Shown one piece after another: positions 1 to 6,173 of a stretch of 11,282 nucleotides of DNA. The translations under genes were made by a program, and so were the position numbers. Under the pieces are notes generated by a model. That model made no database searches and was not told the origin of the DNA. It was given only the letters and a program-made list of their open reading frames with translations. Source of the DNA: Nitrospirota bacterium. Lineage in GTDB: Bacteria > Nitrospinota > Nitrospinia > Nitrospinales > Nitrospinaceae. Location of the stretch: contig QIDN01000192.1 of NCBI GenBank assembly GCA_003229345.1, forward strand, positions 1 to 11,282, in the 5' to 3' direction. How positions within the stretch are numbered: the stretch's first letter is position 1; each line of letters begins with the position of its first letter.

Positions 1-1
1 C

Positions 2-112
2 GAAATCATCGAAGAGTTGAAGGAAACCACTTCCTCCGAGCGGTCCGGCCGCGCGCAGGATCAGGAAGACACCTACGCCATGCAGAAGCTCCGGGCACGG
101 GGGTACATGTAA
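2..112 (+). CDS. cysD: Sulfate adenylyltransferase subunit 2, C-terminal end (partial)
   Basis: Only the last 36 codons are in the window; the gene starts upstream of base 1. The peptide carries the CysD C-terminal signature: TSSERSGRAQDQ, then a short acidic stretch and an ending in QKLRARGYM. CysD is the catalytic PP-loop subunit of ATP sulfurylase, which makes adenosine 5'-phosphosulfate (APS) from ATP and sulfate in the cytoplasm, driven by GTP hydrolysis in CysN. The TAA stop shares its last base with the ATG of cysN (TAATG), which indicates translational coupling and fits the CysDN heterodimer. The call rests on the conserved tail and on the identity of the next gene. The PP-loop itself is not visible. 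Confidence 0.9.
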   Translation, partial: EIIEELKETTSSERSGRAQDQEDTYAMQKLRARGYM

Positions 113-1941
113 TGGGAAGTAACGGTCACAAAGAACCCCAGCCCGGCAAACAAATGAAGCTGGTCATCGTCGGCCACGTCGATCACGGCAAGTCCACCCT
201 GGTGGGCCGCCTCATGGCGGATACCGACAGCCTGCCCACCGGCAAACTCGATTTTGTCAAAGATATCTGCGACCAGCAGGGCAAATCGTTTGAGTTCGCG
301 TTTCTCCTCGATGCGCTGGAGGAGGAGCAGAAACAGGGCATCACCATCGACACTTCACAGATCTTTTTCAAGACTAAGAAACGACCGTATGTGATCATCG
401 ACGCGCCCGGCCACAAGGAATTCCTCAAGAACATGGTCACCGGCGCGGCCAACGCCGAAGCGGCCCTTCTGCTGATCGACGCCTACGAAGGCGTGCAGGA
501 ACAGTCGCGGCGCCACGGGTACCTCCTGCGCCTGTTGGGCATGAAGCAGGTGGCGGTAGTGATCAACAAAATGGATCTGGTCGAATACGACCCCGAGGTG
601 TTCTACAAAATCAAATCCGAGTACACGGCCTTTCTCAAGTCCATGGGCGTGGAAGCGCGGGAATACATCCCTGTCTCCGCCAAGCTGGGAGAAAATATCG
701 CCCACCGTTCCGAAAATATGACCTGGTACCAGGGGCCGACCGTGCTCGAAATGCTGGACAAGTTCGAGGACAAACTGCCGGAAGTCAACCAGCCGTTTCG
801 CATGCCCTTGCAGGATGTATACAAGTTCGACGAACGACGCATCCTCGCCGGACGAGTAGAATCCGGCACAGCCAAGATCGGCGACGAAATTATTTTCGCT
901 CCTTCCAACAAAAAAGGCATTATCAAATCCATCGAGAGCTGGAGTGTGGACAAGGAAGCGCAAACGATTGAGGCGACGCAATCCGTCGGCATCACTTTAA
1001 CCGAACAGATTTTTGTGGAACGCGGGGACGTCGCCACGCTGGCCAGCGATCCACCTATCGTCACCACCACGTTTGACGCCAATGTTTTCTGGATGGGGAA
1101 AAAGCATCTAAAAAAGGGCGGAACCTATCTCATCAAACTGGCCACGCAAAACGTGGAATGCGAAGTTGCCAAATTCAACAAGGCGATTGACGCATCAACA
1201 CTGGAGACTCTGCCCGATCAGGATTTCATCGCCAAAAACGACGTTGCGGAGTTGACCCTGCGCACCCGGCAACCCATCGCCTTCGACCTGTTCAACACCA
1301 TCGCCGAAACCGGCCGGTTTGTGCTGGTGGACGAATATGACGTGTGCGGTGGGGGAATCATCACTGGCTTCACCCCGCTGTCGGAAATCGACCGGTTCCG
1401 CGACGAAGCGCGCTACCGCGATTCGCATTGGATCAAGGGCACCGTCACCCCGGACATGCGGGCTTACCGCAACGGCCACCGTGCCGCCATGATTCTCATC
1501 ACCGGCAAAGCGGGCGTCGGCAAAGCCGCCCTGGCCGGTCACCTGGAAGAAAAACTGTTCAACCAGAATTTCCAAAGCTATCTGCTCGATGGTCGCAATA
1601 TTCAGGTAGGCCTCGGCGCGGACATGGATCAGGACAAATACTTCTCCGACGGGGAAGCGGTCCGGCGCTTCGGCGAAGTTGCCAAACTGTTCGTCGATGC
1701 CGGTCACGTCGTCATCTCCACCTCCAACGTGTTCAACCATGAAGATCATTCAAACATCAGCCTGCTGATCGAGCCGACTCCGATTGTGGAAGTCCAAGTC
1801 ACGAGCGACCAGTTCCCGAAAGGCAAACCGGAGATCGTTTTAACGACCGATGAAGCGGCGAATCATGAAATCGCGGTCCAGAAAATCCTCGATTACCTGA
1901 AGGACCAAAAAATCCTGACCGGCCAGAACTACTCGATTTAA
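112..1941 (+). CDS. cysN: Sulfate adenylyltransferase subunit 1 (CysN GTPase) with degenerate APS-kinase-like C-terminal domain
   Basis: The 609-residue protein is the GTPase subunit of ATP sulfurylase, fused to an APS-kinase-like domain. Translation-factor GTPase motifs are complete: GHVDHGKS (21-28), GITID (76-80), DAPGH (97-101), NKMD (152-155) and SAK (189-191). The G-domain text around DAPGHKEFLKNMVTG is closer to EF-1A than to the E. coli CysN pattern. Beta-barrel domains follow at about 225-445. Residues about 456-609 resemble CysC, but the P-loop reads GKAGVGKA (465-472) with Ala replacing the Ser/Thr that coordinates Mg-ATP, and DGDN reads DGRN (493-496). The usual ISPYR-like motif is replaced by a divergent segment. 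E. coli CysN is about 475 residues, so the extra length equals this domain. The ATG overlaps the cysD stop by one base. CysN function is secure; APS kinase activity is doubtful, so a 'CysNC bifunctional' label could mislead. Confidence 0.93.
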   Translation: MGSNGHKEPQPGKQMKLVIVGHVDHGKSTLVGRLMADTDSLPTGKLDFVKDICDQQGKSFEFAFLLDALEEEQKQGITIDTSQIFFKTKKRPYVIIDAPGHKEFLKNMVTGAANAEAALLLIDAYEGVQEQSRRHGYLLRLLGMKQVAVVINKMDLVEYDPEVFYKIKSEYTAFLKSMGVEAREYIPVSAKLGENIAHRSENMTWYQGPTVLEMLDKFEDKLPEVNQPFRMPLQDVYKFDERRILAGRVESGTAKIGDEIIFAPSNKKGIIKSIESWSVDKEAQTIEATQSVGITLTEQIFVERGDVATLASDPPIVTTTFDANVFWMGKKHLKKGGTYLIKLATQNVECEVAKFNKAIDASTLETLPDQDFIAKNDVAELTLRTRQPIAFDLFNTIAETGRFVLVDEYDVCGGGIITGFTPLSEIDRFRDEARYRDSHWIKGTVTPDMRAYRNGHRAAMILITGKAGVGKAALAGHLEEKLFNQNFQSYLLDGRNIQVGLGADMDQDKYFSDGEAVRRFGEVAKLFVDAGHVVISTSNVFNHEDHSNISLLIEPTPIVEVQVTSDQFPKGKPEIVLTTDEAANHEIAVQKILDYLKDQKILTGQNYSI

Positions 1942-2053
1942 AAGGCTCTATATAATCAGGGAAAAGGGAATTGACTTTTTTTCTCTGACGTGACAAAGTG
2001 CCCTTTCGTTTCGGCCTCACGGGTCGGGTTCAGGGAATTCTCGAAAGTTATTT

Positions 2054-2362
2054 ATGCCAAAGATCACTGTTCATAATTCAGACACCGGCGAGGTGAAAAC
2101 GTTCAAAGTTGGCTACGGCGCCAACCTGCGCAAGGGCGCGGTGTTCAACGATATCGTGCTCTATAAAGGCATGGCGGTCCAGTTGAACTGCCGGGGCATG
2201 GGTATGTGCGGCACCTGCCTGATCGAAGTCGAGCCTCTGGAAAACGTGAACGGCCATTCCCTGATCGAAAAACTCCACCGCGTCGGACCCAACCAGAAAC
2301 TCGGTTGCCGCGCCAAAGTGTACGGCGACATCACCATCAAAGTCGCCCTCAAGGATCTTTAA
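2054..2362 (+). CDS. [2Fe-2S] ferredoxin
   Basis: A 102-residue soluble electron carrier of the beta-grasp [2Fe-2S] ferredoxin family. The four cluster ligands are visible: Cys46, Cys52 and Cys55 in NCRGMGMCGTC, then Cys85 in LGCRAKVYGD. The first spacing, CX5CX2C, resembles adrenodoxin-type and some bacterial ferredoxins more than the CX4CX2C of plant photosynthetic ferredoxins. Length is normal for a single-domain ferredoxin and there is no signal peptide, so it should be cytoplasmic. It lies 111 nt downstream of cysN on the same strand. The ATG is preceded only by a weak GAAAG (2043-2047). Its position suggests electron supply to a reductive sulfur step, but that is inference. No partner reductase is in the window. 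Confidence 0.9.
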   Translation: MPKITVHNSDTGEVKTFKVGYGANLRKGAVFNDIVLYKGMAVQLNCRGMGMCGTCLIEVEPLENVNGHSLIEKLHRVGPNQKLGCRAKVYGDITIKVALKDL

Positions 2363-2415
2363 ATCCTCTTCTACTTTCTACCTTTTCTTTTATCCTGTAG
2401 TCCTGTCTAATTTTT

Positions 2416-2772
2416 TCAATACATCTGTAGCAGAATCAATAGCGGCAGGAGGGTCAGCCCAACGATGGCGATCAACGCGTGCACCAGCACATCCCATTTG
2501 CGGCTCAGGGGAACGAGTGTGATAAAGTAGAGTCCGATCAGGTATTCCCAGATCGTGTTTTCGGAATGAACGCCGTTCATCACCAGGAATAAAACCAGGC
2601 AGATCAGGATCGTAATATAAAGATACAAATGCATCCGGATCAGGTAGGGTTCTTTTTTGAAAAACGCCATGTACAACCCCAGGAAGATGTTGACGGTGTT
2701 AAAAATAATCGCCGCTATCACCCATATCAAAGAGGGTGATTCGCTGACTTGGGGAAACACGTTGGCAAACAT
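2416..2772 (-). CDS. Small four-helix integral membrane protein, function unknown
   Basis: I do not recognise a family. The 118-residue product is very hydrophobic, with four likely membrane segments at about residues 15-37, 47-67, 73-90 and 94-116. They are separated by short loops holding the few charged residues (KKEP at 39-42, SRKWD at 90-94). There is no cleavable signal peptide and no obvious catalytic or metal-binding motif. The gene converges on the ferredoxin gene with a 53 nt pyrimidine-rich gap. Its 5' end faces the inverted-repeat block at 2800-2955. The ATG has no clear Shine-Dalgarno sequence upstream, so the start is less certain than the frame. Coding status is supported by the regular hydrophobic-segment pattern and by the absence of a competing frame on either strand. 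Confidence 0.7.
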   Translation of the reverse strand: MFANVFPQVSESPSLIWVIAAIIFNTVNIFLGLYMAFFKKEPYLIRMHLYLYITILICLVLFLVMNGVHSENTIWEYLIGLYFITLVPLSRKWDVLVHALIAIVGLTLLPLLILLQMY

Positions 2773-2799
2773 AAGGTCTGTTCGGGGTCTAAGTTGAAG

Positions 2800-2814
2800 C
2801 CAGCGTAACGCTGG
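2800..2814. repeat. Small hairpin, CCAGCG-TAA-CGCTGG
   Basis: A perfect 6 bp stem (CCAGCG/CGCTGG) with a TAA loop, located between the start of the small membrane protein gene and the inverted-repeat element. No T-tract follows on either strand, so it does not look like an intrinsic terminator. It may be a flanking part of the repeat element or a separate short palindrome. Confidence 0.5.
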
Positions 2815-2824
2815 ACCTAATATA

Positions 2825-2941
2825 GTCCTCCCCTTACTAAGGGGAGGATATAGGTGGGGTTGCTTTTGACTGGGTCATAACAACTAAAAGGTAATGGTTG
2901 TCATAACCTCCCCTACATCCCCTCCTTGGTAAGGAGGGGAC
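2825..2941. mobile_element. MITE-like non-coding inverted-repeat element (117 bp)
   Basis: Two arms of 38 bp, 2825-2862 and 2904-2941, are inverted copies of each other and match at 29 of 38 positions by hand alignment. Each arm contains its own hairpin. The left arm has CCTCCCCTTA-C-TAAGGGGAGG (10 bp stem). The right arm, read on the opposite strand, has CCCCTCCTT-ACC-AAGGAGGGG (9 bp stem). The differences between arms at stem positions are paired, so base pairing is kept. The 41 bp AT-richer centre holds two TCATAAC copies (2875-2881, 2901-2907) and a short ACAAC/GTTGT stem. No open frame or transposase is present, so any movement would need an enzyme supplied elsewhere. I see no certain target-site duplication. 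MITE is an inference; a dispersed intergenic structural repeat is the alternative. Confidence 0.6.
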
Positions 2942-2955
2942 CGGGCTAGGCCCGG
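2941..2955. repeat. Small hairpin, CCGGGC-TAG-GCCCGG
   Basis: A perfect 6 bp GC-only stem with a TAG loop, directly abutting the right arm of the inverted-repeat element. On the + strand it is followed by AGCTCATTTT, a weak T-run, so it could slow or stop transcription leaving the element toward the dehydrogenase gene. The T-run is too short and too distant for a confident terminator call. Confidence 0.45.
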
Positions 2956-3017
2956 AGCTCATTTTAATTATTTGTGCTCGTTGAATGATGTCGCAGTGAC
3001 AAAAAAACCTCCAATAC

Positions 3018-3025
3018 AAGGGGAG
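3018..3025 (+). promoter_or_regulatory. Ribosome binding site fixing the SDR start
   Basis: AAGGGGAG lies 9 nt before the ATG at 3035. The same frame stays open back to 2972, but that upstream start has no comparable site and would add 21 residues ahead of the Rossmann strand. The ATG at 3035 is therefore the better start. Confidence 0.75.
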
Positions 3026-3034
3026 AATTCTAAC

Positions 3035-3832
3035 ATGGATTTGGATTTAAAAGACCGCAAAGTCCTCATCACCGGCGCCGCCGAAGGCATCGGCCGCGCG
3101 CTGGCGCTGGCATTTGGCAAGGCCGGAGCGCGGGTGGCCGGATGCGCCCGCACCCAACCCCGACTGCACGCCTTGGAGGAAGAAATGGAAGGGGAAGGCC
3201 ACTTATTTCAAGCGGTGGACGTCACCCAATCCGATCAGCTTCAGGAGTTTCACGATCACGTACTGGAACAACTGGGCGGGTTGGACGTGCTGGTCAACAA
3301 TGTCGGCTCCGTCGGCAAGCTGACCAACTTCCACGAGCTGACCGATCAGGACTGGCGGGAGTCGTTCGAGATCAATCTGCTTCCCGCAGTACGCTTGTGC
3401 CGGATGTTTATCCCTACCCTGAAACATTCCGGCGCGCCACGCATCATCAACATCTCGTCTATCGCCGGTTCCCGGCCAGGAGACGCCTTTCCCCATTACA
3501 GTGCCATGAAGGCAGGGCTGTCCAATCTCACCGTATCACTGGCACAAACGCTGGCGGAGGATCATATCCTGGTCAACTCAGTGTCTCCCGGCCCGGTATG
3601 GTCCCGGTCGTGGAAAAATGAAGCGCAGGAATTGGTGAAACAAACCGGTAAACCGCTTCACGAAGTGGAGGAGAACATCAAAAGTGAAACGGCGGCAACG
3701 GTACCCTTGAAACGCATGGGCATGCCGGAAGACGTGACGGGACTGGTGCTGTTCCTGGCATCCGATCACGCATCATGGATCACCGCCACCAATTTTCATG
3801 TGGATGGCGGCATCACTCAAAATCCGTATTAG
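3035..3832 (+). CDS. Short-chain dehydrogenase/reductase (classical SDR)
   Basis: A 265-residue NAD(P)-dependent oxidoreductase of the classical SDR family, the usual length. The cofactor-binding motif TGAAEGIG is at 13-20 and NNVG (usually NNAG) at 88-91. The catalytic tetrad is complete: Asn114, Ser142, Tyr155 and Lys159 in YSAMK. The segment SPGPVWS (184-190) and the C-terminal VDGGITQ are also typical. An Arg at 39 in ARTQPR after the second strand suggests NADP(H) preference. The fold is that of FabG-type 3-oxoacyl-ACP reductases and many sugar or steroid dehydrogenases, and substrate cannot be read from sequence. The start is set by AAGGGGAG at 3018-3025. It converges on the sugar epimerase gene with a 16 nt gap and has no operon partner, so its pathway is unknown. 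Confidence 0.92.
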   Translation: MDLDLKDRKVLITGAAEGIGRALALAFGKAGARVAGCARTQPRLHALEEEMEGEGHLFQAVDVTQSDQLQEFHDHVLEQLGGLDVLVNNVGSVGKLTNFHELTDQDWRESFEINLLPAVRLCRMFIPTLKHSGAPRIINISSIAGSRPGDAFPHYSAMKAGLSNLTVSLAQTLAEDHILVNSVSPGPVWSRSWKNEAQELVKQTGKPLHEVEENIKSETAATVPLKRMGMPEDVTGLVLFLASDHASWITATNFHVDGGITQNPY

Positions 3833-3848
3833 GGAAATAGGGGCTTCG

Positions 3849-4910
3849 TTAAATACGTTGCGTCAGGCCTTGGTGGATTTCTTCGAATAGTTTTCTTAAA
3901 TCGTATTTATATTCCCAGGCAGGATAATCTTTTTTGAATTTACTGACATCGCTGATCCACCAGATGTGGTCGCCGATGCGGTTCTGCTCCTCGTAAGTCC
4001 AATCCAGTTTGTTGCCGGTAATCTCTTCGCACAGTTGAATCGCCTCCAGCATCGAACAATTGCTGTGCCGGCTACCCCCCATGTTGTAGACTTTGGCGAC
4101 TCCGGGGTTCTGATAAAAATGGTACAGTGCGTTTACCAGGTCGTGGCTGTGAATGTTGTCCCGTACCTGCTTGCCCTTGTAGCCGAACACGGTGTACGGT
4201 TTTTTCTGCAGGGCGCAAATCATGACGTAAGAAAGAAACCCGTGCAATTCAGTACCGGAGTGCCCTGACCCGGTTAAACATCCACCACGAAAGCAGGCGG
4301 TTTTCATATCGAAATACCGCCCGTATTCCTGCACCAGCAGGTCGCCCGCCGCTTTTGACACGCCGAACAAACTGTGGGTGGTATCGTCGATACTCATCGA
4401 CTCGTCGATCCCGTTTTTATAATACGGATGGCTTTCGTCGACCTCCCAACGCGTTTCCAATTCGACCAGCGGCAGTGAATTCGGGGTATCGCCGTACACC
4501 TTGTTGGTGGAAATATTGATGAACACTGCCTTCGGACAATGCCGGCGTGTCATCTCCAAAAGAACCAGCGTACCGTTGGCGTTGACGGTAAAATCGGTGA
4601 GAGGATCGCTCGCCGCCCAGTCGTGCGACGGTTGCGCGGCACAATGGACGATCAGTTTGATGTCCTTGCCATATTCCTTGAAGATGCGTTCCATGTCTTT
4701 TTCGGAGCGGATGTCGCAATCGTAATGCTTATAGTCCGAAAAATCTTTCTCCAGCCGTTCGCGATTCCAACGCGTCGACGCTTCCTTGCCGAAAAACTGA
4801 CTGCGCATGTCGTTGTCGATTCCCCGGACGGCCAAACCCTTGTCCATCAGAAAACGAACGGCCTCCGAACCGATCAATCCACCCGAGCCTGTAACCAACG
4901 CAATATCCAA
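3849..4910 (-). CDS. NAD-dependent sugar-nucleotide epimerase/dehydratase (extended SDR, CDP-paratose 2-epimerase-like)
   Basis: A 353-residue extended SDR that probably acts on a nucleotide-activated sugar. TGSGGLIG (7-14) is the NAD-binding glycine motif, Asp32 ends the second strand, STNKVYGD (134-141) carries the catalytic Ser/Thr, and GKQVRDNIH (246-254) is the substrate-domain signature. STNKVYGD and GKQVRD resemble CDP-paratose (tyvelose) 2-epimerases, the closest named relatives I recall. The usual YxxxK reads FGVSK, with Phe182 in place of the proton-relay Tyr and Lys186 kept. The start codon is TTG (4908-4910), supported by AAGGGAAG five bases upstream and by the Rossmann strand beginning at residue 2. 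The next Met (residue 22) would remove the NAD site. It lies 24 nt after the wecB-like gene on the same strand, so it is co-transcribed for polysaccharide or O-antigen sugar synthesis. Exact substrate is unknown. Confidence 0.87.
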   Translation of the reverse strand: MDIALVTGSGGLIGSEAVRFLMDKGLAVRGIDNDMRSQFFGKEASTRWNRERLEKDFSDYKHYDCDIRSEKDMERIFKEYGKDIKLIVHCAAQPSHDWAASDPLTDFTVNANGTLVLLEMTRRHCPKAVFINISTNKVYGDTPNSLPLVELETRWEVDESHPYYKNGIDESMSIDDTTHSLFGVSKAAGDLLVQEYGRYFDMKTACFRGGCLTGSGHSGTELHGFLSYVMICALQKKPYTVFGYKGKQVRDNIHSHDLVNALYHFYQNPGVAKVYNMGGSRHSNCSMLEAIQLCEEITGNKLDWTYEEQNRIGDHIWWISDVSKFKKDYPAWEYKYDLRKLFEEIHQGLTQRI

Positions 4911-4915
4911 TTTAA

Positions 4916-4924
4916 CTTCCCTTT
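4916..4924 (-). promoter_or_regulatory. Ribosome binding site supporting a TTG start
   Basis: Read on the - strand, AAAGGGAAG ends five bases before the TTG at 4910. It sits in the 24 nt gap after the epimerase gene upstream and supports initiation at this non-ATG codon. Confidence 0.55.
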
Positions 4925-4934
4925 CTCAAGCCCG

Positions 4935-6020
4935 TCACCGGGGTTGCCATTGTTCCAGAAAACGAACGATACGCTCGGCAGTGCATCCATCCCACAGTTC
5001 CGGACAGCGTCCCTGTTTGCCGCCCGTTTTGATTATATGTTCCGCCACCCGGATGATGGCAGAAGCTCCTACCAATGTGTTGGTGCCCTCGTCCAGGGTA
5101 ACCGGCCGTTCAGTATTTTCTCTAATCGTCAGGCACGGTACGCCTAATACGGTGGTTTCCTCTTGAATGCCGCCCGAATCGGTCAATACCATTTTCGCCT
5201 GGCTCATCAGGCGAACCATATCCAGATAAGGTTGCGGCTCCAGCAGGATCAGCGATTTCACGGATTCTTCCAAACCAAACTCCTCAATACGACTGCGGGT
5301 GCGGGGGTGCACGGTGAACACAATTTTCAAATGTTTCGATATTTGGTGTACCGCTTTCAGTATGCCCGCGAATACCCCTTTCGCATCCACGTTGGAAGGC
5401 CGGTGCAGAGTCATCACCGCATATCCTCCCGGCTGCAACTGCAATTGATCGAGAATGCGGCTGGTTTGTGCGGCGTTCTCCCGATGCTTCAGAAGCGTAT
5501 CCACCATGACATTACCCACAAACTGGATTTTTTCGGGAGGGGTTCCTTCCTTTAAAAGATTTTCCCGCCCACTCGGTTCGGTGATGAACAACAGATCGGA
5601 AAGACGGTCGGTCACCACCCGGTTGATTTCCTCCGGCATGTTCCAGTCGAATGACCGTAGTCCCGCTTCCACATGAATCACCGGAATCTTTCTGTAGGAT
5701 GCGGCCAGGGCACAGGCCACGGTGGCATTCACGTCGCCCACTACCAGAATAGCGTCGGGCGATTCCTCTTCCAACACCGGATCAAATTTTCGGATGGTTT
5801 CCGAGACCTGCCAGGCTTGCCCGCCAGAACCTACCTCCAGTTCGATATCGGGGTGCGGGATTCCCAATTGATCGAAAAACACGTCGTTCATATTTTGATC
5901 GTAATGCTGTCCGGTATGAAGCAGAACCGGAGTGATTTTGGGCGACGCCTTCATGTGCTCCATAATCGGAGCAATTTTCATAAAGTTAGGCCGGGCGCCG
6001 ACGATATTCAATATTTTCAT
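4935..6020 (-). CDS. wecB: UDP-N-acetylglucosamine 2-epimerase (non-hydrolysing)
   Basis: A 361-residue GT-B-fold enzyme that interconverts UDP-GlcNAc and UDP-ManNAc in the cytoplasm for surface glycans; family members are about 360-380 residues. Visible signatures are GARPNFMK (8-15), GDVNAT (95-100), HVEAGLRS (116-123), NMPEEINR (127-134), TLHRPSN (204-210), DSGGIQEE (281-288) and RENTERPVTLDEGTN (300-314). By comparison with characterised WecB/MnaA enzymes, Asp96, Glu118, Glu130 or Glu131, and His206 are the expected active-site residues, and all are present. The ATG places the family N-terminus (MKILNIVGARPN) correctly, although no strong Shine-Dalgarno is seen. It is first in a two-gene unit with the SDR epimerase downstream, and is divergent from the phosphohexomutase across a 153 nt gap. 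No UDP-ManNAc dehydrogenase lies in the window, so the end product is not defined. Confidence 0.93.
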   Translation of the reverse strand: MKILNIVGARPNFMKIAPIMEHMKASPKITPVLLHTGQHYDQNMNDVFFDQLGIPHPDIELEVGSGGQAWQVSETIRKFDPVLEEESPDAILVVGDVNATVACALAASYRKIPVIHVEAGLRSFDWNMPEEINRVVTDRLSDLLFITEPSGRENLLKEGTPPEKIQFVGNVMVDTLLKHRENAAQTSRILDQLQLQPGGYAVMTLHRPSNVDAKGVFAGILKAVHQISKHLKIVFTVHPRTRSRIEEFGLEESVKSLILLEPQPYLDMVRLMSQAKMVLTDSGGIQEETTVLGVPCLTIRENTERPVTLDEGTNTLVGASAIIRVAEHIIKTGGKQGRCPELWDGCTAERIVRFLEQWQPR

Positions 6021-6173
6021 AGAAGTGACTTTGCCGGGATTCGTTTTCAGGTTTTTCGACCCACCAATGAAATCGCAGATTGCCAGATCAAGAGAATTGC
6101 CGTATCCTTAGGCCATCGAATTCCTGTATTTCCCTATCTTTTCAATATAACAGACAACCGATTCCTTAAAAAC

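Noticed and set aside
355..981. A 208-codon open frame on the - strand inside cysN
   Set aside because: It lies opposite the well-conserved GTPase domain and arises from the codon bias of the real gene.
1971..1999. Possible promoter for the ferredoxin: TTGACT at 1971-1976, and an isolated TATAAT at 1951-1956
   Set aside because: TTGACT has only CAAAGT at the proper distance, and TATAAT has no -35 box upstream, so neither makes a convincing pair.
1965..2039. Direct repeat AGGGAATT at 1965-1972 and 2032-2039
   Set aside because: Eight bases in a short spacer is within chance expectation, and no third copy or symmetry suggests an operator.
2363..2415. Terminator between the convergent ferredoxin and membrane-protein genes
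   Set aside because: The gap is pyrimidine-rich, but I could not find a stable stem followed by a T-run on either strand.
2972..3034. Upstream in-frame start for the SDR (21 extra residues)
   Set aside because: A strong ribosome binding site precedes the ATG at 3035, and the extra residues precede the normal SDR N-terminus without resembling a targeting signal.
5673..6173. A 167-codon in-frame upstream extension of the phosphohexomutase
   Set aside because: It lies antisense to the wecB coding region and then the divergent spacer. Its composition does not match any part of the mutase family, and the ATG at 6174 gives the standard N-terminus and length.
6021..6173. Divergent promoters between wecB and the phosphohexomutase
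   Set aside because: TATAAC at 6146-6151 is a fair -10 box, but no -35 box lies at 16-18 bases. TTGCCG at 6097-6102 is too far upstream.
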